A stretch of 64,000 bases of DNA, from NCBI GenBank assembly GCA_012727425.1, contig JAAYHQ010000039.1, positions 1 through 64,000 on the forward strand, in the 5' to 3' direction. Below, one piece after another: positions 1 to 9,301 of the stretch. Position 1 is the first letter of the stretch; each line of letters starts with the position of its first letter. This DNA is from Bacillota bacterium (GTDB taxonomy: Bacteria > Bacillota > UBA4882 > UBA10575). The position numbers and the translations under genes are program-made. The notes under the pieces were generated by a model, which searched no databases, was not told where the DNA came from, and worked only from the letters and a program-made list of their open reading frames with translations.

Positions 1-898
1 GTCGACGGCTTTTTTCGTCCATCTCCAACTTGGTTTGGGGAAACCGTTCCAAAATTGTTTTTTTGGCGCGGGCGGTAAAACGGTGGGAGATCAACTCAAA
101 ACTGAGGCTGGGCGGGCGATGCGGCCGCAGCCAAGCGGCCAGGTCTTTTAGCAACCGCCGGTAGTCGGCCTGCCAATGTTCGTAAAGGAACAAGGGGGCA
201 ATAATAAAACCCAGGGGGTAACCGGCCGCCGCCATCTTGCCGGCCGCCGCCAACCTTTCGCTCAGCGGAGCGGTGTTGGTTTCGAAAGTTTCAATGACAT
301 AGGCGGAGTTGATACTGAAGCGAAACTTGGTATGTCCTTGGTGGTCCAGGTCGAGGAGGCCGTCGACGTTGGCGAATTTACTGACCACCCGGAGTCGCCC
401 GTACGCTTGACGGCCGAAGAAAGCAATGGTCTTACGGAGGGAGCCCGTTAAGTGCTCAATCGCCAGGGGATCGGCGGTGCTGGCGGCTTCAAAACTGGTA
501 ATGTCCGGGCGGTTTTTGTCGATATATGATTTGACGGCCGCTAAAATCTCATCGACATTGACATAGACGCGGACGTAGGGTTTGCGTCCCAGGGTGGTAG
601 CGAGATAACAATACTGACAGCCACCCGGACAACTGGTCCCGAGGGCAAATTCGTAATCGGCGGAAGGACGGCAGGAATTGAGTTTCAGCGATTTTTTGAT
701 CCCCACGACCAAAGTGCGTTTGGCTTCGCGGTAGGCGATCTGGGGCGTTTCGCCGGGAATTCCTAGCACGCGGTTGTGGGAGGAAGTGAGCCGGCAGGGA
801 ATACCCTTTGCGGTCATCAGCTCATAAAGTTCCCGGCCTAAGGGGTAATCAAGAGCGCCGGGCTCAAAGAAAACCCGTGTGGGCATAAAAAGTTCCAT
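1..898 (-). CDS. splB: Spore photoproduct lyase (truncated at window edge)
   Basis: Minus-strand reading MELFMPTRVFFEPGALDYPLG..., CPGGCQYCYL radical SAM cysteines, ends in RHRPPSLSFELISHRFT...; open to base 1 (not in the ORF track). Confidence 0.88.
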   Translation of the reverse strand, partial: MELFMPTRVFFEPGALDYPLGRELYELMTAKGIPCRLTSSHNRVLGIPGETPQIAYREAKRTLVVGIKKSLKLNSCRPSADYEFALGTSCPGGCQYCYLATTLGRKPYVRVYVNVDEILAAVKSYIDKNRPDITSFEAASTADPLAIEHLTGSLRKTIAFFGRQAYGRLRVVSKFANVDGLLDLDHQGHTKFRFSINSAYVIETFETNTAPLSERLAAAGKMAAAGYPLGFIIAPLFLYEHWQADYRRLLKDLAAWLRPHRPPSLSFELISHRFTARAKKTILERFPQTKLEMDEKSRR

Positions 899-1034
899 GG
901 CATTTCATCCTTTCTTAATTCATCAGTTTAGTCTTTACGAATGAAGACGGAACATACGTTTAGAATAAGGAAGCGCATGGCGCGTGCCGAACAACGGGTG
1001 ACGAGCATAGGACGAACTGATCGAGGTGATTTGA

Positions 1035-1949
1035 TTGAAAAGTAAGGACTGGCGGGAGGCGTTAATTGCCGAGGTTAAACCAGAACGTTTCCGTTATGAC
1101 GAACCGCTGGCCGGTTATACTTCCTTCCGGATTGGCGGGCCGGCGGATCTATTGGTGGAAGTGAATACCCGCGCCGAGTTGGCGAAGTTGATCAGTTATT
1201 GCGAGCGGATGGCCATTCCCTGGTTTTTCCTCGGGCGGGGGACCAATGTTTTGGTTGATGATACCGGTTTGCGGGGGGTAGCTTTGCGTTTCGGGCCGGA
1301 TTTTGCCCGGATTACGGTGGACGGGGTTTGCCTGCGGGCCGGGGCCGCCGCCCCGTTGGCCCTGGTGGCGGAGACGGCCGCCCGCCATGGCTTGAGCGGG
1401 CTCGAGTTCGCGTCGGGGATCCCCGGTTCCCTGGGGGGCGGGGTCTTTATGAATGCCGGGTCCTACGGGGGCGAGATGAAGGATGTGGTGGTGGCGGCGG
1501 AGGTTTACCAGCCCGGAATAGGGTTTGTCACTTTCAGCCGGGACGAAATGGCGTTCGGTTACCGTACCAGCATCTTGCAGAAGACCGGTGGTATTCTGGT
1601 GGAGGCGCTTCTCCAGTTGACCCCCGGGGACGAGACGGCGATCCGGGCCGAGATGAAGCGGCTCAACGCACAGCGCCGGGCGAAACAGCCTTTGGACTAC
1701 CCGAGTGCCGGTAGTGTCTTTAAACGGCCGGCGGGCGCCTTTGCGGGGCAATTGATCGAGGAGGCGGGGCTTAAAGGACGCCGGATCGGCCAGGCCCAGG
1801 TTTCGCCAAAACATGCCGGTTTCATTGTCAACCTGGGCGGGGCCACGGCCCGGGATGTCTTGGCGCTGATTGAAGAGATCCAAACCATTGTCTTTCAGCG
1901 GACCGGATACCGGCTGGAACCGGAGATCCGGATTCTGGGGCGGGAATAG
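1035..1949 (+). CDS. murB: UDP-N-acetylenolpyruvoylglucosamine reductase
   Basis: SFRIGGPADLLVEV, GRGTNVLVDD, SGIPGSLGGGVFMNAG, YPSAGSVFKRP motifs. Confidence 0.95.
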   Translation: MKSKDWREALIAEVKPERFRYDEPLAGYTSFRIGGPADLLVEVNTRAELAKLISYCERMAIPWFFLGRGTNVLVDDTGLRGVALRFGPDFARITVDGVCLRAGAAAPLALVAETAARHGLSGLEFASGIPGSLGGGVFMNAGSYGGEMKDVVVAAEVYQPGIGFVTFSRDEMAFGYRTSILQKTGGILVEALLQLTPGDETAIRAEMKRLNAQRRAKQPLDYPSAGSVFKRPAGAFAGQLIEEAGLKGRRIGQAQVSPKHAGFIVNLGGATARDVLALIEEIQTIVFQRTGYRLEPEIRILGRE

Positions 1950-2006
1950 ATTCCAGCAGGAGAGGGTCGTCAGGAGCACGAAGTAAGGGGGACGGAGGGA
2001 ACGGAC

Positions 2007-3038
2007 GTGAAACGAAGCAAGCTTTATCTTTTCTTGATTATCCTGGTTTTCGTTTGTGCACTGGTGCTCACGCCCGCTTTGCAAGGAACGGAAAAGAAGT
2101 CCGGGCCCGAACGGGTCATTCCCGGCGATTATGATGTGTGGAGTTTGGATTGGGCGTCCGACGGCCGGATCGTCTTCTGCGGGAAACAGGAAGGAGAGGC
2201 GGCAACCGCAACGCGGATTTGGTTATACCGGCCGGAACAAGCAAAACCGGTTTCCTGGACGGGAACCGGGAGCCTGATCGATTCGTCGCCCAAATGGGCA
2301 CCGGACGGTAGCGGGGTGGTGATGGTACGAAAGACCGCACCCACGCCGGAGCGGCGGGAATTTACCACGGGGATCTGGTGGAAAGAGTATCCCTCCGGTG
2401 CCGGTTTACGGCTTACCTCCGGTCCCCAAGACCGGGATCCCGACTGGGCGCCCTCGGGGGAAACCCTTGTATTTGTACGGGGGAAAGGTTTGTACAACTC
2501 CGCGTTGTTGACGATCGAAAAAAACGGGCTGGGCCTGACGACCTTGGTGGCCAATGTCCAAGGGTTTATTACCACCCCACACTGGGGGAAAGACAACAAA
2601 ATTTATTATACATTGTTCCGGCAGCGGAAAACCATGGTGGAAGTGACTGGTCAGCGCCTGGAGTGTTGGGGGCTTGACCGCGGCAGCATTTGGGTTTATG
2701 ATCTAAAGACAGGCGAGAACCGGCCTTTTTTGGAGAACGAAGATGATAACCGCCATCCGGTGTTGTCACCGGACGGACGTTACCTGGCTTACGTCTCGAC
2801 CAACGGACATTCGTCGGCGGAGGAGCGGGTGGTACGTGACCGGGGGAGTCTGTTCGTCCTTGAGCTGGCGAGCGGGACCCGGTTTCGGGTCTGTGACGGC
2901 GTCAGTCTAAACGGCGGACCGCCCTGCTGGAGTCCGGACGGAAGCCGGCTGGCCTTTTTCAGTTTCCGTGATAACCGGCCGGCGGTTTGGAGTCTGCGTT
3001 GGCAGGAGCATGCCCGGCCGGAAACCGCCAACCAATAG
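2007..3038 (+). CDS. TolB-like/WD40-type beta-propeller protein with signal peptide
   Basis: N-terminal hydrophobic signal and repeated WAPDGSG/PDWAPSGE/LSPDGRYLAYVS/WSPDGSRLAFFS blades. Confidence 0.75.
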   Translation: MKRSKLYLFLIILVFVCALVLTPALQGTEKKSGPERVIPGDYDVWSLDWASDGRIVFCGKQEGEAATATRIWLYRPEQAKPVSWTGTGSLIDSSPKWAPDGSGVVMVRKTAPTPERREFTTGIWWKEYPSGAGLRLTSGPQDRDPDWAPSGETLVFVRGKGLYNSALLTIEKNGLGLTTLVANVQGFITTPHWGKDNKIYYTLFRQRKTMVEVTGQRLECWGLDRGSIWVYDLKTGENRPFLENEDDNRHPVLSPDGRYLAYVSTNGHSSAEERVVRDRGSLFVLELASGTRFRVCDGVSLNGGPPCWSPDGSRLAFFSFRDNRPAVWSLRWQEHARPETANQ

Positions 3039-3149
3039 TTTCACCACCAAAATCCGGATTTGTTTGAACCACAGTTGAAACGAAATCGTTATCCTGTGGT
3101 TCTTTTCATCTTTGGGGTTTGGTGTATAATAGGGGGCAAGTGGGAAGAA

Positions 3150-4613
3150 ATGTTTACCGATTTTAAGCGAGGACCAAACCGGCCGGCTTATCTGCAACTC
3201 AAGGAGTACCTGAAGGAACAGATTCTCAGTGGAATTGTCCAGGCCGGGGAACGGCTGCCTTCCACCCGGGAATTGGCCACGACCCTTGGTTTGAGCCGGA
3301 ACACGGTGATCCAGGCCTATCGGGATCTGGAAGAGGAGGGCTTTATTGCCACGGTTCCGGGGCAAGGCTCCTTTGTCGGTGCCGTGGCGGTTGAAACCGG
3401 GGCCACGACCAGGCTCCCCTGGAACACGCTGACCACTCCCTACGCCGCCGATGCGGTTCGGCTGGATATTGAAAAGACCGAGTTGAAATGGGAACGGGGG
3501 ATGATCTCCTTCAAGAGCATCGCTCCCGACGGCAGGCTGTTTCCCACCGAGGATTTTAAACGGGCGTTTCTTAACCGTTTTGCCCTGGAAGGGGAGAAGC
3601 TCCTTAATTACGGCTACGCCCAAGGTTACCGGCCGCTTTTGGAGTATCTGACCGGTTATCTAAAGCAAAAAGGGGTGGATCCGGAAGGAAAGGCGATTCT
3701 AGTCACCAACGGCTTCACCGAGGGTCTGAATGTGGTTCTGGCCGGGATCTGTGCCCCCGGCGACGGGATTGTCACGGAGAATCCCACCCACAATACGGCG
3801 TTGAAGATCTTTAAACTCCGGAACTTAAAGATTTATGGGGTACCGATGACCCCGGACGGCATTGATGTGGACGCCTTGGCCCATACCCTGGCTACCAAAC
3901 CGGTGAAAGCGGGTTTTTTGATTCCATCCTACCACAACCCGACCGGGCTGGTGATGCCGCCGGCTAAACGCCAGGCGGTACTGGAGGTCTTCGCCCGCTA
4001 TGAGATCCCGGTGATCGAGGATGGTTTCAACGAAGAACTTCGTTATTCCGGCGCCCATGTGGCCCCCCTTTTGGCGCTGGCCGGGAAGGGGAATAATGTG
4101 GTTTACATCGGTAGTTTCTCGAAGATTCTTTTCCCTGGGTTACGTCTGGGGTGGGTGGTGGCCGACCGGGAACTCATTGCCACGTTGGAGAGCATTAAAA
4201 GAAGTATGAATATCCACACCAGTTTTTTAGACCAGGCATTGCTCTATGAGTACCTGAACAGCGGTGCTTTTGAAAAATACTTGCGCCGGGCGCGCAAAGT
4301 CTATCGCCAGCGGCACGAAGCGGCGATCCGGCTGGCAACGGCGCTGATTCCCCACCGGCGGATCTGGGGAGAGGGCGGCCTGCACATCTTTGTCGAATTG
4401 GCGCCCGAGATCAACGCCCGCCAGGTTTTAGCCGCCTGTTACCGGCGGGGCGTCCTGTTCATGCCGGGGGACCTTTTTTATACCGACGGCGGCGGCACCA
4501 ACACCTTCCGGTTGGGGATCGGCCGGGTGACCGAGGAAGAGATGGCGCATGGGTTTAAGATTATTGGTGAGGTAGTATCCATATTGGAGGAGGAGAAGGA
4601 TGCGTCAGTTTAA
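3150..4613 (+). CDS. MocR-type regulator (GntR HTH fused to class I aminotransferase domain)
   Basis: Start ATG 3150 MFTDFKRGPNRPAYLQLKEYLKEQILSG; wHTH LPSTRELATTLGLSRNTVIQAYRDLEEEGF; PLP fold YHNPTGLV, SFSKILFPGLRLGW. Confidence 0.88.
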   Translation: MFTDFKRGPNRPAYLQLKEYLKEQILSGIVQAGERLPSTRELATTLGLSRNTVIQAYRDLEEEGFIATVPGQGSFVGAVAVETGATTRLPWNTLTTPYAADAVRLDIEKTELKWERGMISFKSIAPDGRLFPTEDFKRAFLNRFALEGEKLLNYGYAQGYRPLLEYLTGYLKQKGVDPEGKAILVTNGFTEGLNVVLAGICAPGDGIVTENPTHNTALKIFKLRNLKIYGVPMTPDGIDVDALAHTLATKPVKAGFLIPSYHNPTGLVMPPAKRQAVLEVFARYEIPVIEDGFNEELRYSGAHVAPLLALAGKGNNVVYIGSFSKILFPGLRLGWVVADRELIATLESIKRSMNIHTSFLDQALLYEYLNSGAFEKYLRRARKVYRQRHEAAIRLATALIPHRRIWGEGGLHIFVELAPEINARQVLAACYRRGVLFMPGDLFYTDGGGTNTFRLGIGRVTEEEMAHGFKIIGEVVSILEEEKDASV

Positions 4614-5841
4614 AAAATCAAGCAAACTTGATCATGTCTGTTATGATATCCGGGGTCCGGTGATGGATGAAGCGATGCGTCTGGAAGCGGCCGGCTATGA
4701 CATTTTGAAGTTGAACATCGGAAACCCGGCGCCCTTCGGCTTTGAAGCCCCGGAAGCGGTGATCCGGGAGGTCCGGGCCAACCTGCACCGGGCCCAGGGC
4801 TATACCGATTCCAAGGGAATCCTTCCCGCCCGCTTGGCCATCCAGGCCTATTGCCGGCAAAAGGGGATCCACGGTGTGGAGTTGGAGGATATTTACATTG
4901 GGAACGGGGTCAGCGAGCTGATCGTCAGTTCGATGCAGGGCTTGCTCGATAATGGTGACGAGATCTTGATCCCGGCCCCCGACTATCCCCTCTGGACCGC
5001 CGCGGTTAACCTGGCCGGCGGGGTTGCGGTCCATTACCGCTGTGACGAACAGGCCAATTGGTATCCGGACCTGGAGGATATTAAACGGAAGATCACCCCG
5101 CGCACCAAAGGAATTGTGGTGATTAACCCCAATAACCCGACTGGGGCGGTTTATCCCCGCGCCATTTTAGAGCAGATTGTCGAGCTGGCCGCGGCCCATG
5201 AGTTGATCGTCTTTGCCGATGAGATTTACGACCGCATCCTTTACGACGGCGCGGAGCACATCGCCTTGGCTTCCCTCTCCGATGACGTGCTGTTTGTAAC
5301 GATGAACGGCCTTTCCAAGTCACACCGGATTGCCGGTTACCGGGTGGGGTGGATGGTGGTCAGCGGGAAGAAGGCGGTGGCCAAGGGCTATATTGAAGGC
5401 CTTAATATGCTGGCCTCAATGCGGTTGTGCAGTAATGTCCCGGCCCAGTATGCGATCGCGACCGCCCTCAGCGGGGAGAACAGCATTGCGGACCTGACAA
5501 AGCCGGGTGGGCGTCTTTATGAACAGATGGACTTTGCCTGGCGACGGATCAATGAGATTCCCGGTCTTTCTTGTGTGCGGCCGGCGGGGGCTTTTTACCT
5601 CTTCCCCAAGGTTGATGTGGCCCGTTTTCAGATCCACGACGACCAGCAGTTTGTGAAAGACTTTTTGACTGCGGAAAAGGTACTGTTGGTTCAGGGGACC
5701 GGGTTTAACTGGCCGGAACCCGACCATTTCCGGGTGGTTCTCTTGCCGGAGATCTCCGTTTTAAGCTCGGCCTTTGACCGGCTGGAGAGTTTTCTCCGCA
5801 CCTATCGCCAACACGGGCAGGCGGTTAAACAAGTGGTCTAA
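4600..5841 (+). CDS. Pyridoxal phosphate-dependent aminotransferase (AlaT-like)
   Basis: NPNNPTGAVYPRAILEQI, ADEIYDRILYDG, GLSKSHRIAGYRVGW; overlaps the upstream ORF by 14 nt. Confidence 0.85.
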   Translation: MRQFKKSSKLDHVCYDIRGPVMDEAMRLEAAGYDILKLNIGNPAPFGFEAPEAVIREVRANLHRAQGYTDSKGILPARLAIQAYCRQKGIHGVELEDIYIGNGVSELIVSSMQGLLDNGDEILIPAPDYPLWTAAVNLAGGVAVHYRCDEQANWYPDLEDIKRKITPRTKGIVVINPNNPTGAVYPRAILEQIVELAAAHELIVFADEIYDRILYDGAEHIALASLSDDVLFVTMNGLSKSHRIAGYRVGWMVVSGKKAVAKGYIEGLNMLASMRLCSNVPAQYAIATALSGENSIADLTKPGGRLYEQMDFAWRRINEIPGLSCVRPAGAFYLFPKVDVARFQIHDDQQFVKDFLTAEKVLLVQGTGFNWPEPDHFRVVLLPEISVLSSAFDRLESFLRTYRQHGQAVKQVV

Positions 5842-5867
5842 CTTGGTGTTAAAAAGAACGCAAAAGG

Positions 5868-5899
5868 AGGGGCCCCGGAGTAAGCCGGGGCCTTTTTGT
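5868..5899 (+). terminator. Rho-independent terminator
   Basis: GGCCCCGG-AGTAAG-CCGGGGCC followed by TTTTTGTTTTT. Confidence 0.9.
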
Positions 5900-5966
5900 T
5901 TTTACGGAAAACGCGGCGCGCATCACTGGTGGTTTTGTGAATTTTTTTTACCATGACGTATACATA

Positions 5967-6019
5967 TTGACTAAAATCCGGCCAATCAGTAAAATAATTC
6001 TGGACTGACCGTTCGGTCG
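5967..6019 (+). promoter_or_regulatory. Sigma-A-like promoter with TetR-type operator
   Basis: TTGACT (5967-5972), 17-bp spacer, TAAAAT (5990-5995); TGACCG-TT-CGGTCG inverted repeat at 6006-6019, over the predicted start site. Confidence 0.72.
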
Positions 6020-6033
6020 AGAGGAGGGGAAAG

Positions 6034-6651
6034 ATGGTAAACGCTGATGAGTGCCTCCGGGAAGCGGTTCCGGAGACGAAAGACCGGATCTTGGAGGCGG
6101 CGCTCCTCGTATTTGGCGAGAAAGGTTACCACAATGCAACGATGGCGGAGATCGCGGAAGCCGCGGCGGTTGGCAAAGGGACACTTTACTGGTATTTCTC
6201 CAGTAAAGAAAAGCTCTTTTCCGGAATGGTCGAACACGGGCTCGGTCTGCTCGAACGGAAGCTGCGCGCGATCATTTCCGATCCGACGCTGTCCTTCCCC
6301 GGTTTGTTCAAACGGATCACCGGTTATTATTTGGAGTTCGCCTATACCCACCGTCATTTGGCGCGGATCTTTTTGAACAGCCTGCATAATCTGCATGATA
6401 ATGATGAGCTTCATAACCAGTTTCTACAGCTTCATAACCGGTTTAACAAGTTAAACAGCGAGTTGATCCGGCGGGGTTACCGTGAAGGTTATCTCCGCCC
6501 GGATCTGGAGACGGAAAGGGCGGAGACGGCTCTGGCCGGGCTGCTTTCGGCTTTTATCGGACGGTGCATTCTGATTGACGGCGACCACCAGCTGGCGGCG
6601 GAGGCCGACTTTATGTACGATTGTTTCGTCAACGGGCTGGGCCGCCGTTAA
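6034..6651 (+). CDS. TetR/AcrR family transcriptional regulator
   Basis: KDRILEAALLVFGEKGYHNATMAEIAEAAAVGKGTLYWYFSSKEKLF N-terminal HTH. Confidence 0.92.
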   Translation: MVNADECLREAVPETKDRILEAALLVFGEKGYHNATMAEIAEAAAVGKGTLYWYFSSKEKLFSGMVEHGLGLLERKLRAIISDPTLSFPGLFKRITGYYLEFAYTHRHLARIFLNSLHNLHDNDELHNQFLQLHNRFNKLNSELIRRGYREGYLRPDLETERAETALAGLLSAFIGRCILIDGDHQLAAEADFMYDCFVNGLGRR

Positions 6652-6711
6652 ATAAAGAAGCATACTCCGTCGGCGGTCAGGATTTGGAGGATAGTAAGGG
6701 GGTTTATTGTT

Positions 6712-8058
6712 GTGTTTAGCAACGGGAAAAAAAGTGGTTTTTATCTTATCTTTATCCTGCTCCTGGTGTTGACCTTGCCTGGAGGGGTCGGGGCCCGGGA
6801 GAATGGCATTACGCTTCAGGAGGCGATCGAACTGGCGTTGGCCAACCCCAACAATTTGGGGGCAGCCCAACAGGGGATTGCGGAGGCGGTGGCCAAGCAG
6901 GCACAAGCGGCCGCCGGCCGCTGGCCGACCATTTCCTTCAATACGCAGTACACGAAGGTGGGTCCTTATTCGACTGAATATCCGATGATACCGGGAACAC
7001 CGATCGACGTCGACGCCACTGGTAGTTATAATACGGGTTTCAGTATGCAGATGCCCCTGTATATGGGAGGGAAGATCAACTCCGCCGTTAAGTTGGCGGA
7101 TTACGGAGTGGACAGTGCCGAGCTGGTCTATGCGGCGGAAACTGACAATCTGATTCAACAGGTAATCCAGGCCTACATCGGTTATTTGAAGGCCGACCGG
7201 ATGTGGGCGTTGAGCCAGGATCAGATCAAGATCCTCAAGGAACACTTGCGTTTGGTCGAGACCAATCTGCGTCTGGGCTATGCGGCGAAAACTGATCTGT
7301 TGGCGACGGAGATCCAGTTGACCCAGGCGGAGCTTGCGGCGGTCAAGGCAGAACACGGACGTAAGCTTGCGGCGGAACACTTGAGTAATCTTTTGGGGAT
7401 TGACCCGGCGAGACTGGCCTTGTGTTCCGAACCCCGGATTAAAACCGGTTTTACCCTGCCGCCGGTGGAGGAGGCCCTTCAGCAGGCCGAGGCGGGGCGG
7501 CCGGAACTGCAAAGCCTGGCGGTGGCGATCCGGATGGCGGAGGAAAATCTGAAGCTGAGCAAGGGTTACTGGAAGCCCAATCTGGTCCTGGTTGGAACCT
7601 ACGGCACGCAAAACCAGTCCAGTCCGACGCTGGAGGATGCGGTCTGGACGTACACCCTGAATCTCGATTGGAAACTGTGGTCGGGTGGTGCGGGCCGGGC
7701 GGAAGCTGAAGCTGCGGCGGCCAACCTACATAAGCTACAACACACATGGGCGCAGAGTAAGGAACTGATTGCCCTGGAGGTAAGACAGAGCTATTTGGCG
7801 GTGGCGGAAGCCGGCCGGGTGCGGGAGTTGACGGCGCTTATCCGGCGCCAGGCCGAAGAGAACTATGCGATGGTCAAGGCCAAGTATGAGCTGGGTGCCG
7901 CCACCAACCTGGAGTTGTTAACCGCCCAGACGACGCTGAATGGTGCGTTGAATGACCAGGCGACGGCGGAATATGATTACTATTTAGCGGTTGCGGCCTT
8001 CTACAAAACGCTGGGGCAAACGGCCCGGTTTTTACAGGAGGTAAGTGAGGATGCGTAA
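6712..8058 (+). CDS. TolC family outer membrane efflux protein
   Basis: GITLQEAIELALANPNNLGAAQQGIAEAVA; duplicated coiled-coil TolC repeats; VEARRSYLAV-like C-terminal repeat; operonic with adaptor and RND genes. Confidence 0.9.
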   Translation: MFSNGKKSGFYLIFILLLVLTLPGGVGARENGITLQEAIELALANPNNLGAAQQGIAEAVAKQAQAAAGRWPTISFNTQYTKVGPYSTEYPMIPGTPIDVDATGSYNTGFSMQMPLYMGGKINSAVKLADYGVDSAELVYAAETDNLIQQVIQAYIGYLKADRMWALSQDQIKILKEHLRLVETNLRLGYAAKTDLLATEIQLTQAELAAVKAEHGRKLAAEHLSNLLGIDPARLALCSEPRIKTGFTLPPVEEALQQAEAGRPELQSLAVAIRMAEENLKLSKGYWKPNLVLVGTYGTQNQSSPTLEDAVWTYTLNLDWKLWSGGAGRAEAEAAAANLHKLQHTWAQSKELIALEVRQSYLAVAEAGRVRELTALIRRQAEENYAMVKAKYELGAATNLELLTAQTTLNGALNDQATAEYDYYLAVAAFYKTLGQTARFLQEVSEDA

Positions 8059-9301
8059 AGTTTTTCTGGTCATAATGATCATTATTGCCGTTATGGGCAT
8101 TGGTTTTCTGCTGACCCGGGGCCCGGCGCGGGAAGTGGCGACAATGAATAACCAGGAAGCGCTGGCCCCGAGTTTGGCGGTGGAAGTTGTGGAAGTGACC
8201 CGAGGTGATCTACGGGAAACCGTGGCCATTAATGTGACCTTTGCGCCGGAGAGCACGGTACCGGTGATTCCCAAGGTCAGTGGGACGGTGACGGAAGTGT
8301 TGGTGGCCACCGGGGACCGGGTGCGCAAGGGGCAAACGCTGTTTTGCATTGATGATGCCCATTTGCGGCTGCAGGTGGCACAGGCGGAGGCGGCCTACGA
8401 GATGGCTTGTGCCAATTTGGCGCAGGCCCGAAAAGGCGCGTCCGCGGAAGAAATAAAGCAGCTTGAATCGGCGGTGGCCCAAGCACGGGCTTCGTATGAA
8501 AATGCGGCGGCCGAATACGAACGGATGGCGGAACTCTTTGCCCAGGAGATGATCTCCCGGCAGCAACTGGACAGCATCGCCCTCCAAAAGGAGCTTGCCG
8601 CGTCGAGCCTGACGGCGGCGGAGGCGCGGTTGGCCGCCGTGCAAAAAGGGGCGACCCAAGAACAACTGGATGCTTTGCAGGCCCAGGTCAAACAGGCGAA
8701 AAGCGCCTTGGAACTGGCTAGACTACAGTTGAGCTATACACGGGTGACCGCGCCGATTGCGGGGGTGCTGGCCCAGTTTTCGGTGGAGGTGGGGAGTATG
8801 GCGGCGCCGTCGGCTCCCGCCGGGGTGATCATTGATGACCGGAACATGAAGGCCCACGCCTTGGTGCCCGAGAGCTATGTGAATGCGTTGAAGCCGGGGG
8901 ACCAGATTTTGCTGGAAGCCAAAGCCGTGCCGGGGACCAACTTTACCGGGACAATTACTGCCGTGACGCCCCTGGCCGACCAGACGACCCGGCAGTTTCC
9001 GGTAGAGATCGCGGTGGCGAACGCGTCCAGCTTGCTCAAGGCCGGGATGATGGGGACGGCCTATCTCACTGTGAATGAGGCCCGTAACCAATTGGTGCTT
9101 CCCGTGGAGACCGTGTTGTACGACGGGGATCAGGCCTATGTTTATGTGGTTGAAGACGGCCGTGCGGTGCGGCGGAACATCACCACCGGGCTTAGTTTTG
9201 AGGGGAGCGTGGCGGTGACCGCCGGCTTGGAGGAAGGGATGCTGGTGATCAGCAGGGGTCAGCACCAGGTGAAAAACGGGATGTTGGTTGAGGTGAGATA
9301 G
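8051..9301 (+). CDS. RND efflux periplasmic adaptor (membrane fusion protein)
   Basis: SGTVTEVLVATGDRVRKGQTLFCID half-lipoyl motif, long coiled coil, YTRVTAPIAGVLA, C-terminal VVISRGQHQVKNGMLVEV. ORF opens at 8045; ATG 8051 is the likelier start. Confidence 0.9.
   Translation: MRKVFLVIMIIIAVMGIGFLLTRGPAREVATMNNQEALAPSLAVEVVEVTRGDLRETVAINVTFAPESTVPVIPKVSGTVTEVLVATGDRVRKGQTLFCIDDAHLRLQVAQAEAAYEMACANLAQARKGASAEEIKQLESAVAQARASYENAAAEYERMAELFAQEMISRQQLDSIALQKELAASSLTAAEARLAAVQKGATQEQLDALQAQVKQAKSALELARLQLSYTRVTAPIAGVLAQFSVEVGSMAAPSAPAGVIIDDRNMKAHALVPESYVNALKPGDQILLEAKAVPGTNFTGTITAVTPLADQTTRQFPVEIAVANASSLLKAGMMGTAYLTVNEARNQLVLPVETVLYDGDQAYVYVVEDGRAVRRNITTGLSFEGSVAVTAGLEEGMLVISRGQHQVKNGMLVEVR

Noticed and set aside
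1149-2084. Long minus-strand ORF (311 aa) opposite murB
   Set aside because: Shadow ORF of a GC-rich gene; Pro/Arg/Gly-rich translation without domain logic, while murB on the plus strand is unambiguous.
6451-7611. 386-aa minus-strand ORF opposite tetR/tolC
   Set aside because: Antisense shadow ORF; the plus-strand genes are clear family members.
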